A stretch of 64,000 nucleotides of DNA. Origin: Clostridium sp. chh4-2. GTDB taxonomy: Bacteria; Bacillota; Clostridia; Lachnospirales; Lachnospiraceae. The stretch is taken from NCBI RefSeq assembly GCF_002899675.1, contig NZ_PKUU01000029.1:1-64000 (forward strand), written 5' to 3'. A program made the translations under genes and the position numbers. Under the pieces are notes generated by a model. The model was not told where the DNA came from and ran no database searches. It saw nothing but the letters and a program-made list of their open reading frames with translations. Positions 53,182 to 62,890 of this stretch are shown here, one piece after another; position 1 is the first letter of the stretch; every line of letters begins with the position of its first letter.

Positions 53182-54100
53182 CGGAACTCAGGCGGTATAT
53201 ACAGAGGAACGGGAGATGCCGAAGCCGGGGGATACGGAAAGCCTTGTGCGGATTTTAGTAAGCGGGGTCTGTAATACGGATAAAGAGATATTGAAAGGCT
53301 ACCGGCCGGATTTCAGAGGCGTGATGGGGCACGAGTTTATCGGCATTGTGGAGCAGTCCAAAGATCCGTTCTGGATCGGAAAACGGGTGGCCGGAGAGAT
53401 CAATGCCGGGTGCGGAACCTGTTTATACTGCCGCACAGGAAGGGAAAAACACTGTGAAACCAGAAGAACTCTGGGGATGAGCGGAGGGAAGGACGGCTGC
53501 TTTGCGGAGTATATGACCATAGAAAACCATCTGCTTCACGAAGTTCCGGAGAAGCTTCCCACAGAGGTTGCGGTGTTTACCGAGCCCCTTGCGGCGGCCC
53601 TGGAAATTCTGTCCCAGGTACATATTAAACCGGAATCCAAGACGGCGCTGATCGGAGACGGCAGGCTGGCGTTTATGATCGCTCAGGTGCTGGCTCTTAC
53701 GGGAACGGATTTGACGGTTATCGGAAAGCATGAAGAGAAGCTGGAACTCTTTAAGGAATACGGAAAGACCACAACTGCCACAGAAGAAACGTTTGATAAT
53801 GTGGTGGATGCCACCGGTTCTGCCAGCGGAATCGGACTGGCGATGAAGATTGTACGCAGACAGGGCGTTATCATTTTAAAGAGCACATACAGCGGTCTGG
53901 CGAATGTGGATATGACTTCCCTGGTGGTGAATGAGATCACAGTGGTGGGAAGCAGGTGCGGCCCATTTGAACCGGCACTCAAGCTTTTGGCCAGCGGGCG
54001 GGTGAAGCTGCCGGACGTGAAGCTGTACGACCTGAAGGACTACCGGGAGGCATTTTCATCTCCTGAATTTAAGGCGGGATTTTTCATAGGTAAAGAATAG
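53162..54100 (+). CDS. Zinc-dependent medium-chain alcohol dehydrogenase
   Basis: A 312-residue dehydrogenase, slightly shorter than usual. Catalytic zinc ligands lie in SGVCNTD, GHEFIG and TEPLAAALE; the structural zinc cysteines in [15 protein letters not shown]. The cofactor fold is less standard ([16 protein letters not shown]). In context it should reduce the aldehyde from the aldolase (acetaldehyde, glycolaldehyde or methylthioacetaldehyde), regenerating NAD. Starts within the end of the phosphorylase gene, translation coupled. Confidence 0.87.
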   Translation: MKALCYDGTQAVYTEEREMPKPGDTESLVRILVSGVCNTDKEILKGYRPDFRGVMGHEFIGIVEQSKDPFWIGKRVAGEINAGCGTCLYCRTGREKHCETRRTLGMSGGKDGCFAEYMTIENHLLHEVPEKLPTEVAVFTEPLAAALEILSQVHIKPESKTALIGDGRLAFMIAQVLALTGTDLTVIGKHEEKLELFKEYGKTTTATEETFDNVVDATGSASGIGLAMKIVRRQGVIILKSTYSGLANVDMTSLVVNEITVVGSRCGPFEPALKLLASGRVKLPDVKLYDLKDYREAFSSPEFKAGFFIGKE

Positions 54101-54111
54101 GAGGATTGCAG

Positions 54112-55176
54112 ATGAATAAGCAGGAAATGGCTGCAGGCGCGGACAATGTAACGTTAAGCGAAGACGGAAAACTGGTCATCATCGACCAGACAAAGCTTCC
54201 GAACATCACGGAATATCTCACGCTGGAAACGGCAGAGGATATTTTCGATGCGATTTTTGAACTGAAAGTGAGAGGGGCTCCTGCCATAGGAATATGCGCC
54301 GGTTACGGCATCTATGTTTTGGCCCGTTCCATTGATACGGAGGATTACGGCGTATTCCTTGAGAAATTCAGAGAATATAAGGAATACTTAAATTCTTCCA
54401 GACCGACTGCCGTGAATTTAAGCTGGGCGTTAAACCGGATGGAGGCTTTGGTTTTAGAGAATGAGGGAACGCCTGTTACAGAGATAAAAGACCTTTTAGA
54501 GGCGGAGAGCCGGAAAATCCAGGAGGAAGATATCGCCATGTGCCGCGCCATATCAGAGTTCGGGTTAACGCTGATAAAAGACGGGGACGGCATTCTGACC
54601 CACTGCAATGCCGGTCCGCTGGCCACATCACGGTATGGCACCGCATTAGGCCCAATTCTTCTTGGAAAAGAAAAAGGGATGAATTTCCATGTATTTGCCG
54701 ATGAAACAAGGCCTCTTTTACAGGGAGCCAGGCTGACTTCCTATGAATTGTCGAAAGCCGGGGTGGATGTAACCTTAATCTGCGACAATATGGCCTCCAT
54801 GGTCATGAAAAACGGCTGGGTACAGGCCTGCTTTGTGGGCTGTGACCGGGTGGCTGCCAACGGGGACGCCGCCAACAAGATCGGAACCAGCGGGGTGGCG
54901 ATTCTGGCAAAGCACTATGGAATTCCGTTCTACGTGCTGGGCCCTACATCAACCATTGATCTGAACTGCAAAACAGGAGCGGATATTGAAATCGAGCTTC
55001 GCAATCCGGACGAAATTAAAAAGAAATTCTATGAAAAGCCAATGGCTTTAGAAGAAGTAAAATGCTACAATCCGGCTTTTGACGTGACGGACAACAGCCT
55101 GATCGCCGGAATTGTAACAGAAAAAGGAATCTGCAGGGCGCCTTATACGGAGAGCCTGGCAAAATTGTTTGAATAA
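54112..55176 (+). CDS. Aldose-1-phosphate isomerase, MtnA family
   Basis: A 354-residue MtnA/eIF2B-related isomerase: [15 protein letters not shown] near residue 48, [32 protein letters not shown] with the catalytic Cys near 166, and [17 protein letters not shown] with the catalytic Asp near 246. It turns 5-methylthioribose-1-phosphate, 5-deoxyribose-1-phosphate or ribose-1-phosphate into the ketose. In this operon it links phosphorylase and aldolase; later MTA-salvage genes (mtnB, mtnC, mtnD, mtnW) are absent. ATG 54112 lies seven bases after AGGAGG. Confidence 0.92.
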   Translation: MNKQEMAAGADNVTLSEDGKLVIIDQTKLPNITEYLTLETAEDIFDAIFELKVRGAPAIGICAGYGIYVLARSIDTEDYGVFLEKFREYKEYLNSSRPTAVNLSWALNRMEALVLENEGTPVTEIKDLLEAESRKIQEEDIAMCRAISEFGLTLIKDGDGILTHCNAGPLATSRYGTALGPILLGKEKGMNFHVFADETRPLLQGARLTSYELSKAGVDVTLICDNMASMVMKNGWVQACFVGCDRVAANGDAANKIGTSGVAILAKHYGIPFYVLGPTSTIDLNCKTGADIEIELRNPDEIKKKFYEKPMALEEVKCYNPAFDVTDNSLIAGIVTEKGICRAPYTESLAKLFE

Positions 55177-55211
55177 TTGTAAACGGAAGAGATGAAAGTG
55201 AGGAACGGATT

Positions 55212-56279
55212 ATGAAAAGATTTGCAAGAGTAACTGCATTACTGACAGCGGTGTCCATGGTTACATTATCCTTGTCAGCCTGTGGAAAGAAGATTGACAT
55301 TCCGGCTGAGACGGAAGGCGGCGTAAAGATCGGCGTGGTTTATACGACCGCCGGATTAGGAGACAACAATTTTAACGATATGGTAAACAGCGGTTTGGAA
55401 AAGGCAAAAGCAGATTTAAAGATCACCTATGATTACTCTGAACCGAGTTCCAACGGCGAGGTGGTTACAATGTTAAGGGATTTTGCCCAGACGGGAGAAT
55501 ATGATCTGGTGCTGGCCCTTGGCGCTGACTCCGCTTCCGCATTGGAGCAGGTGGCAGGAGAGTATCCGAAACAGAACTTCACAATCATTGATACCGTAGT
55601 TGCATTGGACAATGTCAGCTCCATCTCCAAAAACGGAGCAGACCAGTCCTTCTTATGCGGCGTGATGGCCGGATATTTAACAAAAGATGAAAGCGTTGAC
55701 AAGATCAATGCGGACAACAAAATCGGCGCCGTAATGGGACTCGATATTCCTCTGTTAAATTCCGTAGTGGCAGGTTTTACGGCAGGAGCGAAATATGCCA
55801 ATCCTGACGTAGAAGTGATCGCTTCCTATGTAGGTTCCTTTAATGATCCGGCTAAGGCGAAGGAAATGGCGGATTCCATGTACAAACAGGGCGTGGACAT
55901 CATACTTCAGGGTGCGGGCGGCTCCGGCATGGGCGTGTTCAACGCTGCAAAGGAAGACGGCGGATATGCCATCGGTACCGGAGTAAACCAGAACGCCACA
56001 AGCCCGGACGAAATCATCGCAACAGCTACCTATGAGCTTCCGAATATCGTTTATGACGAGGTAAAGAGCGTGACCGACGGCGCATGGAAGAGCGGAGCGA
56101 AAGTATGGGGCTTAAAAGAAGGCGCAGTAGGATACAGTGTGGAAGGAAGCAACGTAAAGATTCCTCAGGAAATTCTTGACAAGGTGGAAGAGGCGAAGAA
56201 ATGGTTCTTAGATGAGAATATCGTTCTTCCGTCCACCACCGATGAGGTAGATGCCTGGGTCAGCCAGTATGTAAAATAA
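55212..56279 (+). CDS. BMP-family nucleoside-binding lipoprotein
   Basis: A 355-residue lipoprotein with lipobox SLSAC (Cys21). The mature part starts IGVVYTTAGLGDNNFND, typical for BMP/PnrA (TmpC) proteins that bind purine nucleosides; GAMGL-like and DIILQGAGGSGMGVFNAA follow. It delivers substrate to the ABC importer encoded next. GTGAGGA site. Family call is strong; the exact nucleoside is unknown. Confidence 0.92.
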   Translation: MKRFARVTALLTAVSMVTLSLSACGKKIDIPAETEGGVKIGVVYTTAGLGDNNFNDMVNSGLEKAKADLKITYDYSEPSSNGEVVTMLRDFAQTGEYDLVLALGADSASALEQVAGEYPKQNFTIIDTVVALDNVSSISKNGADQSFLCGVMAGYLTKDESVDKINADNKIGAVMGLDIPLLNSVVAGFTAGAKYANPDVEVIASYVGSFNDPAKAKEMADSMYKQGVDIILQGAGGSGMGVFNAAKEDGGYAIGTGVNQNATSPDEIIATATYELPNIVYDEVKSVTDGAWKSGAKVWGLKEGAVGYSVEGSNVKIPQEILDKVEEAKKWFLDENIVLPSTTDEVDAWVSQYVK

Positions 56280-56291
56280 GGGAGAATGTCC

Positions 56292-57791
56292 ATGAATCTC
56301 ATAAGAATGGAGCAGATCACGAAGACGTTCGGAACCGTCCGGGCCTTGAAAAATGTGGATTTTCAGTTAAAAAAAGGGGAAATCCACGCCCTTTTGGGGG
56401 AAAATGGCGCCGGAAAGACCACGCTTATGAAGGTCCTCTACGGCATGTATCAGGCCAACGGAGGCAGGATTTATTATCAGGATAAGCAGGTAGATATCAC
56501 CGGTTCCGCAGAAGCTATAAAACTTGGCATCGGTATGGTCCATCAGCATTTTATGCTGGTTCCCGTGCTTTCCGTAGCGGAGAATATCGTGGCCGGAATG
56601 GAGCCTAAAAAAGGGCTTCGCTTTGATTTTGACAAGGCGGTGGAGGAAGTCAACGCATTGTCTGAACAGTACGGCTTTGGTGTGGATGCAAAGGCCAAGG
56701 TATCGGAACTGTCTGTCGGCGAACGGCAGCGTGTGGAAATTTTAAAGGTGCTGTACCGTGGAGCGGATATCCTGATTCTGGACGAGCCCACGGCCGTGCT
56801 CACGCCGATTGAGGTGAAAGAGCTGTTCGAGGCGTTAAAACAGATGCGGGAAGCCGGAAAGAGCATTATCATCATCACCCATAAACTGTACGAGGTGTTG
56901 GAGATTTCCGACCGCGTCACGATTTTGCGGGACGGGGAGCTGATCGGTACGGTGGAGAGCCGGACCGCGTCCCAGGAAAGCCTTGCGCAGATGATGGTGG
57001 GCCGTGAGGTCCAGCTGTCGGTAAAACGAAGATCTGAAAAGATGGGAAACGTTTTATTTGAAGTAAAGGATTTGTGTTTAAAGAAAGAGCAGATTCCTGT
57101 GCTTGACCATATCAATCTGTCCATCCGGAGAGGCGAGATTCTGGGAATTGCCGGAATTGAAGGCAATGGACAGACGGAGCTTTTGGAGGCCCTGACGGGA
57201 ATCAGAAAACCGGATCAGATGGAAATTCTGCTGGACGGAAAACCTTTGGATGGAAATGCTTATGATTTTATCCGGGCGGGAATCGGCCATGTGCCGGAGG
57301 ATCGGATGACCCGGGGACTTGTTCTGGATATGAGCATCAAGGAAAATCTGGTTTTAGGCTATGAGGATAAGAATCAGTTTGTCACCCATGGGATTTTAAA
57401 CTGGAAAAATATCCGCAGCTATGGACAGGAGCAGTTAAACCGGTTTGGAATCAAGGCGGAGGACAGCGAGACGGAGGTTGGGAACCTGTCTGGAGGAAAC
57501 CAGCAGAAGGTGGTTATCGCCAGGGTATTTGCCCAGAATCCTGAAGTGGTGATCTGCGCCCAGCCTACCAGAGGAGTGGACGTATCGGCTATTGAATATA
57601 TCCATAACGTGATTTTGGATTACAGGGATAAAGGAAAGGCAGTGCTTTTGGTCAGCGCGGATCTTGACGAGGTCAAGAGCCTCAGCGACACCATCGCAGT
57701 GCTCTATAAAGGGAAAATCGTGGCACAGGATGAGGCGGATAGCTTTGACGACACCCGTCTCGGAACCCTGATGACCGGGGCCAAGGAATGA
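56292..57791 (+). CDS. Nucleoside ABC transporter ATPase (double ATP-binding cassette)
   Basis: A 499-residue protein with two cassettes in one chain. First: GENGAGKTTLMK, LSVGERQRVEI, ILDEPTAVLTP. Second: a degenerate A site (GIEGNGQTELLEAL), LSGGNQQKVVIA and ICAQPTRGVDV, where the usual ADEP/CEP Walker B acid is replaced, as often in YufO/NupO proteins. ATG 56292 has suitable spacing from AAGGGAG; ATG 56286 touches it. Energises the two permeases that follow. Confidence 0.93.
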   Translation: MNLIRMEQITKTFGTVRALKNVDFQLKKGEIHALLGENGAGKTTLMKVLYGMYQANGGRIYYQDKQVDITGSAEAIKLGIGMVHQHFMLVPVLSVAENIVAGMEPKKGLRFDFDKAVEEVNALSEQYGFGVDAKAKVSELSVGERQRVEILKVLYRGADILILDEPTAVLTPIEVKELFEALKQMREAGKSIIIITHKLYEVLEISDRVTILRDGELIGTVESRTASQESLAQMMVGREVQLSVKRRSEKMGNVLFEVKDLCLKKEQIPVLDHINLSIRRGEILGIAGIEGNGQTELLEALTGIRKPDQMEILLDGKPLDGNAYDFIRAGIGHVPEDRMTRGLVLDMSIKENLVLGYEDKNQFVTHGILNWKNIRSYGQEQLNRFGIKAEDSETEVGNLSGGNQQKVVIARVFAQNPEVVICAQPTRGVDVSAIEYIHNVILDYRDKGKAVLLVSADLDEVKSLSDTIAVLYKGKIVAQDEADSFDDTRLGTLMTGAKE

Positions 57792-57805
57792 AGGAGGGAA
57801 TTCAG

Positions 57806-58882
57806 ATGTCCGTAACCGGTAATAAAGCAAAAAACAGCTCAAAGAAGCTGTTGGAGGTATTGGCAGCTCTGTTTCTTGCCCTGGTGGCAGGCGGGATCTT
57901 CTTTATGATCAGCGGTTACAATCCCATCCAGGTCTATGGATTGATTGTGAAGGGGGCTTTCGGCAGCAGGAATTCCTTTTTGACCACGCTGTCCTATGCG
58001 ACCCCTCTGATTTTGTCCGGTCTGGCTTTTGCCGTGGCAAAGCAGGCCAATATCATGAACTTAGGCGGAGAAGGCCAGATCTATGTGGGCGCTATGACTG
58101 CGGCCGTTGTGGGAACTCTGTTTCCGTCGCTTCCAAAGGTTCTCTATGTACCGCTGGTTCTTTTGACCGCATTTGCGGCGGCAGGCCTCTATGGAGGAAT
58201 CGCCGGATTCTTGGATGTGAAATTCGGTTCCAATATCGTTATCGTAACCATTATGCTCAATTATATTTCCCAGAATTTCTGCAGTTATCTGGTTGCATCG
58301 CCTTTGCGGGCCGATGAAAGCACGCTGCAGACCGCGCTGATCAGTGACAATGCGGTGATCGGGCGAATCTTTCCGGACCACCAGCTGTCAGGCGTATTTT
58401 TCATGGCGGTGGCGGCGGCTGTGATCATCGCGCTGGTGATTAAGTATACGAAATTCGGTTTTCATATGAGAACGGTTGGCTTTAACCGACTGGCAGCGGA
58501 GACTGCCGGAATCAATTATAAAACGATTACCGTGGTTTCCATGTTTCTCAGCGCAGGAATCGCAGGCCTTTGCGGGGCGGGACAGATCATGGGCGTGCAT
58601 TACCGTTTTATCGATAATTTTTCCTCAGGCTATGGATTTGAAGGAATTGCGGTGGCTGCATTAGCGGCCAATCATCCGGTGGCCATCCTGGTTTCGGGAA
58701 TCCTGTTCGGAGGGCTGAAAGCGGGCGCTATGTCCGTTAACCGTGTGGCGAATATCCCCATGGATTACATATTAATTATTCAGGCTCTTGTAATCGTGTT
58801 TATTGCGGCTCCGAAACTGATCAGCCAGATAAACGGAGGAATATCAGGAATCTTTAAGAAGAAAAGGAGGGTGGCTTCATGA
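57806..58882 (+). CDS. Nucleoside ABC transporter permease 1 (NupP/YufP-like)
   Basis: A 358-residue membrane protein of the BPD_transp_2 family, about nine hydrophobic segments. ANIMNLGGEGQIYVGAM and FGSNIVIVTIMLNYIS are the conserved parts. ATG 57806 follows AAGGAGGG. Its stop overlaps the start of permease 2 by four bases. Confidence 0.92.
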   Translation: MSVTGNKAKNSSKKLLEVLAALFLALVAGGIFFMISGYNPIQVYGLIVKGAFGSRNSFLTTLSYATPLILSGLAFAVAKQANIMNLGGEGQIYVGAMTAAVVGTLFPSLPKVLYVPLVLLTAFAAAGLYGGIAGFLDVKFGSNIVIVTIMLNYISQNFCSYLVASPLRADESTLQTALISDNAVIGRIFPDHQLSGVFFMAVAAAVIIALVIKYTKFGFHMRTVGFNRLAAETAGINYKTITVVSMFLSAGIAGLCGAGQIMGVHYRFIDNFSSGYGFEGIAVAALAANHPVAILVSGILFGGLKAGAMSVNRVANIPMDYILIIQALVIVFIAAPKLISQINGGISGIFKKKRRVAS

Positions 58883-59769
58883 TTGACTGGAAGGTGACAC
58901 TGTTAATTCTGCTGGTTTCCACCATCCGCATGTCCACGCCGATCACGCTGGCGGCGGTGGGCGGCGCGTTCTCGGCCCGGTCCGGGACCATGGCCCTTGG
59001 ATTGGAGGGCTTCATGCTCATGGGAGCGTGGGGAGCTGCTCTGGGGTCTTATCTGTTTCAGAATGCATTTTTAGGGCTTTTTGTGGGAATTCTTGTCTCA
59101 TTGGCATTTTCCCTGCTGTTCGGCGTATTTACAATCCGGTTTCAGGTAAACCAGGTGATATGCGGAATCGGGTTTAATTTATTCGCTTCCGGATTTACGG
59201 CTTCCATGACACAGATGATCTGGGGAACCAGAGCCAATTCGGATCAGGTTCCAACGCTTCCGAGGATTCATGTGCCGGGCGTCGGGGATCTCTCGATCCT
59301 GATTCCGGTAATGCTTATCGTGGTGGCTCTGTCCTGGTTTTATCTATTCCGGACTCCGTCCGGCCTTAGAATGAGGATTGTAGGCGAAAGCGCCCATACG
59401 GCCGATTCCATCGGTTTGAAGGTAAACCGTTATAAGTATCTGGGAATCCTGATCTCCGGCGCGCTCTGCGGCATGGCGGGAAGCTTTTTATCCATAGACC
59501 ATGTGAACATGTTCGTGCGGGAAATGACGGCGGGCCGCGGATTCATCGCGGTTGCAGTAAATATTCTGGGACGGTTTAATCCGCTTGGCGCCCTGTGGGG
59601 CGGCCTGCTCTTTGGATTTGCCGATTCTTTGCAGCTGGTGATTCCGTCTGCGCTTGTTCCGGGCCAGATTCTTCAGATGATTCCATATGCAGTTACTTTA
59701 TTTGTTATTATATTTGCAGTGCGTTATGTATCCACTCCGGCAGGAATGGGAGAGGTTTTAGAGCACTAG
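58879..59769 (+). CDS. Nucleoside ABC transporter permease 2 (NupQ/YufQ-like)
   Basis: A 296-residue BPD_transp_2-type permease. SARSGTMALGLEGFMLMGAW and VNQVICGIGFNLFASGF are characteristic, and about eight membrane segments are visible. It completes the BMP-type importer. GGAGGG precedes the overlapping ATG. Confidence 0.92.
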   Translation: MIDWKVTLLILLVSTIRMSTPITLAAVGGAFSARSGTMALGLEGFMLMGAWGAALGSYLFQNAFLGLFVGILVSLAFSLLFGVFTIRFQVNQVICGIGFNLFASGFTASMTQMIWGTRANSDQVPTLPRIHVPGVGDLSILIPVMLIVVALSWFYLFRTPSGLRMRIVGESAHTADSIGLKVNRYKYLGILISGALCGMAGSFLSIDHVNMFVREMTAGRGFIAVAVNILGRFNPLGALWGGLLFGFADSLQLVIPSALVPGQILQMIPYAVTLFVIIFAVRYVSTPAGMGEVLEH

Positions 59770-59799
59770 AAATGTCCTTATCAGGAAGGAGTTGTATAG

Positions 59800-61314
59800 A
59801 TGAAAGCAATAATGGTAATGTTTGATTCATTGAACCGCCACATGCTGTCCAGTTACGGATGCGATTGGACGAAGACACCGAATTTTAAGAGGCTGGCCGA
59901 ACGGACCGTTACATTTGACCGGTGCTATGTGGGAAGTATGCCCTGTATGCCGGCCAGACGGGAACTTCATACCGGACGGTACAATTTTCTGCACCGCAGC
60001 TGGGGGCCGATGGAACCGTTTGACGATTCCATGCCTGAGATTCTTAAAAACAGCGGCGTATATACCCATTTAGCCAGCGATCACTGGCATTACTGGGAAG
60101 AGGGCGGAGCGAATTATCATACGAAATATAATTCCTATGAATGGGCCAGAGGACAGGAGGGAGATTTCTGGAAAGGATATCTTCCGGATTTCCCGATTCC
60201 CGAATGTATTGATGGAAAACCGGGATTATGGGGCAGGCAGGACTGGGTGAACCGCCGCTATATGCAGAAGGAAGAGGACCAGCCTATCGCAGTTACATTT
60301 AAAAATGGTTTGGAATTTATTGAAAATAACCATGGGGAGGATAATTGGTTCTTGCAGTTAGAGGCATTTGATCCCCACGAGCCGTTTTACAGCCAGGAAA
60401 ATTACAAGGAACTCTATGCGGACGGATACGACGGCCCCGTTTTTGACTGGCCTGCCTATCACAAGATCCGCGAGACGCCGGAACAGGTAAAGCACTGCGT
60501 CAATGAATATGCGGCCGTGCTCTCCATGTGCGACCACTATCTCGGAAAAGTCATCGATATGATGGACGAATATGGAATGTGGGACGACACCATGCTGATC
60601 GTCAACACGGACCACGGTTTCCTTCTAAGCGAACACGACTGGTGGGGCAAGGTTATGATGCCGTTTTACAATGAAATTGCCCACATCCCGCTGTTCATCT
60701 GGGACCCAAGATGCAAAAAGAAAGGGGAGCGGAGAGAATCTCTGGTGCAGACCATAGACTTATGTCCTACCCTTTTAGAATATTTCGGCGCTGAGATTCC
60801 AAAGGATGTCCAGGGCAAATCTCTGGCTCAGGTGATCAAAGATGACCAGCCTGTGAGAGAATACGCCCTTTTCGGAATGCATGGATGCCATGTAAATGTT
60901 ACGGACGGCCATTATGTCTATATGCGCGCCTGCGATACGGGAGTGGAGCACAACAATGAAAATCTCCGCAATTATACCCTGATGCCGGTTCACATGAAGG
61001 AAAGCTTTGACCGTGATGAACTTCTGAACATGGAACTGGTGGACGGCTTCTCCTTTACAAAGGGAATGAAGCTGTTGGCAGTGCCGGGAACAGAGAAGAT
61101 CCCAACCATGGGCTTCCCTCCGTCCTCTCTCTATGACGGCGGGCACATGCTCTTTGACGTGGATAAAGATCCGGGAGAAGAGCATCCTCTCGATGATCCG
61201 GAAACCGAGGAACGCATGATCCGCGGCATGATCCGCCTTATGGAGGAAAATGACGCGCCAAGCGAGCAGTATATCCGCCTGGGATTGGATAAATACAGAG
61301 AAGGAAGGGGGTAA
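59800..61314 (+). CDS. Cytoplasmic Cys-type sulfatase inside the nucleoside operon
   Basis: A 504-residue sulfatase-family hydrolase. MVMFDSLNRH gives the first metal ligands, MPCMPARRELHTG is the Cys-type signature for formylglycine, and TDHGFLLSEHDWWGK the second metal part. No signal peptide. It is 30 bases after the permease and 4 bases before the deaminase, with its own AAGGAG site, so it belongs to the operon. A sulfated (or phosphodiester-type) nucleoside substrate is implied by context, but no such pathway is known to me. It needs a formylglycine-generating enzyme, which the window lacks. Confidence 0.9.
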   Translation: MKAIMVMFDSLNRHMLSSYGCDWTKTPNFKRLAERTVTFDRCYVGSMPCMPARRELHTGRYNFLHRSWGPMEPFDDSMPEILKNSGVYTHLASDHWHYWEEGGANYHTKYNSYEWARGQEGDFWKGYLPDFPIPECIDGKPGLWGRQDWVNRRYMQKEEDQPIAVTFKNGLEFIENNHGEDNWFLQLEAFDPHEPFYSQENYKELYADGYDGPVFDWPAYHKIRETPEQVKHCVNEYAAVLSMCDHYLGKVIDMMDEYGMWDDTMLIVNTDHGFLLSEHDWWGKVMMPFYNEIAHIPLFIWDPRCKKKGERRESLVQTIDLCPTLLEYFGAEIPKDVQGKSLAQVIKDDQPVREYALFGMHGCHVNVTDGHYVYMRACDTGVEHNNENLRNYTLMPVHMKESFDRDELLNMELVDGFSFTKGMKLLAVPGTEKIPTMGFPPSSLYDGGHMLFDVDKDPGEEHPLDDPETEERMIRGMIRLMEENDAPSEQYIRLGLDKYREGRG

Positions 61315-61318
61315 AGGA

Positions 61319-62599
61319 ATGAAGATAAGATTTTATAATGCCAGAATTATGACTATGGATGGCGGCTGTGACGTGAAAGAGGGAGAAGTCTGGACCGATG
61401 GGGAACGGATCAGCTATGTGGGGCCGGCGAAAGAAAGTCCGTCAGAGCAGTCCTGGGACCGTCAGATCGATGCGGCCGGGAATCTGATTATGCCGGGATT
61501 TAAAGACGCACACACCCATTCCGGCATGACATTCCTGCGCTCCAGCGCGGATGATCTGCCGCTGGAGGAGTGGCTTAATAAGCAGGTGTTTCCGCTGGAG
61601 GCAAAGCTTTGCGGGGAGGACGTGTACCATCTGTCCAAACTGGCTGTCTTAGAATACCTGACCAGCGGAATTACCTCCAACTACGATATGTATTTCTTCC
61701 CTGACCAGATCGCCCGCGCTTCCATTGAAACGGGCTTCCGCACCGTGCTCTGCTGTCCGATCACCTCATTTTCAGGAGAAACCGCCAAGACGGTGGAAGA
61801 GAATTATCTGAAATACAACGGTTACCATGAACTGATCAGCTATACGCTGGGATTTCATGCGGAATATACGGTGGAAACTCCGCTTTTGGAAGAAATTGCA
61901 AAGCTTTCACAGAAGTACCGAGCTCCTGTATTTAACCATAATTCGGAGACTGTGGACTCGGTGGAACAGTGTATAAAGAGAAGCGGCATGACGCCTACCG
62001 TCTTTTTAAACAGCCTCGGCATGTTTGAGTATGGCGGCGGCGGATACCACTGCGTTCATATGACAGAAGAAGACTTGGCGGTCTTCGCCCAAAAAGGGCT
62101 GACTGCAGTAACAAACCCAGGTTCCAATGTAAAACTGGCCAGCGGTATCGCTCCAATCAAACGGATGCAGGAACTTAATATTCCGGTAGCTATAGGAACC
62201 GACGGCCCGGCCAGCAACAACTGCCTGGATATGTTCCGGGAGATGTTCTTAGTCACCGGTCTTGCCAAGATCCGTGAAAATGACGCTTCCGCAGTGGAAG
62301 CCGGTTCCGTGCTCACCATGGCAACGGTCAACGGCGCCAAAGCGATGGGGCTGGATGACTGCGATGTGCTGGCGCCCGGAAAACTGGCGGATCTGATCAT
62401 GGTCGATCTTCATCAGCCGAATATGCAGCCGCTTAACAATATTGCCAAGAACTTGGTGTACAGCGGCAGCAAGTCCAATGTTAAGCTCACTATGATAAAT
62501 GGAGAAATTCTCTATGAAGATGGAAAATTCTTTGTGGGAGAAGATCCGGAAACCATCTATGCACAGGCGAATAAAATAGTGGAAAAATTAATGAAGTAA
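61319..62599 (+). CDS. Amidohydrolase, MTA/SAH (5'-deoxyadenosine) deaminase type
   Basis: A 426-residue amidohydrolase. Metal ligands: HTHSG (near residue 64), FHAEYT (near 180), HNSE (near 209) and GTDGPASNNCLD (near 296), in the order of MtaD-type deaminases that turn methylthioadenosine, S-adenosylhomocysteine or 5'-deoxyadenosine into the inosine form. Guanine or other purine deamination cannot be excluded. ATG 61319 is behind AAAGGA, directly after the sulfatase stop. Its product would suit the 6-oxopurine phosphorylase in this operon. Confidence 0.9.
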   Translation: MKIRFYNARIMTMDGGCDVKEGEVWTDGERISYVGPAKESPSEQSWDRQIDAAGNLIMPGFKDAHTHSGMTFLRSSADDLPLEEWLNKQVFPLEAKLCGEDVYHLSKLAVLEYLTSGITSNYDMYFFPDQIARASIETGFRTVLCCPITSFSGETAKTVEENYLKYNGYHELISYTLGFHAEYTVETPLLEEIAKLSQKYRAPVFNHNSETVDSVEQCIKRSGMTPTVFLNSLGMFEYGGGGYHCVHMTEEDLAVFAQKGLTAVTNPGSNVKLASGIAPIKRMQELNIPVAIGTDGPASNNCLDMFREMFLVTGLAKIRENDASAVEAGSVLTMATVNGAKAMGLDDCDVLAPGKLADLIMVDLHQPNMQPLNNIAKNLVYSGSKSNVKLTMINGEILYEDGKFFVGEDPETIYAQANKIVEKLMK

Positions 62600-62614
62600 T
62601 CTAACGTGAAATAT

Positions 62615-62677
62615 GCTCTAAGTGACTTCTTAATCATGTTTTTTCTCATGATTAGTGAAGAACTTAGAGCTTTTTTC
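62615..62677 (+). terminator. Terminator of the nucleoside operon
   Basis: GCTCTAAGTGACTTCTTAATCATG pairs with CATGATTAGTGAAGAACTTAGAGC (quoted in halves: GCTCTAAGT/ACTTAGAGC outer, AATCATG/CATGATT inner) and ends in T6. It is the first clear stop signal after 50.8 kb. Confidence 0.9.
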
Positions 62678-62751
62678 ATGCGAGGAGGGCGGGGATATGG
62701 TAAAAGTAATGTACGTGATACTATTCCTAACTTTTCGGTTTGATCTGTCTC

Positions 62752-62780
62752 TTGTTATTATTCATACTTCTGTATATAAT
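62752..62780 (+). promoter_or_regulatory. Promoter of the zinc-ribbon gene
   Basis: TTGTTA (62752-62757) and TATAAT (62775-62780) are 17 bases apart, about 105 bases upstream of the next start codon. Confidence 0.7.
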
Positions 62781-62890
62781 CACTATATGAATTGGAACGG
62801 ACGGTAAGGTTTGAAATATCATTCTGATACGGAAAAAATGCAGGCAGATCCGTTTTAAAAAATAGGAGGAAGTATAAGAGGAATTGCGAC

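Noticed and set aside
54112-55176. Complete methionine salvage pathway
   Set aside because: Only the MtnA-type isomerase is present; dehydratase, enolase-phosphatase and dioxygenase genes are absent, and a class II aldolase follows a different branch.
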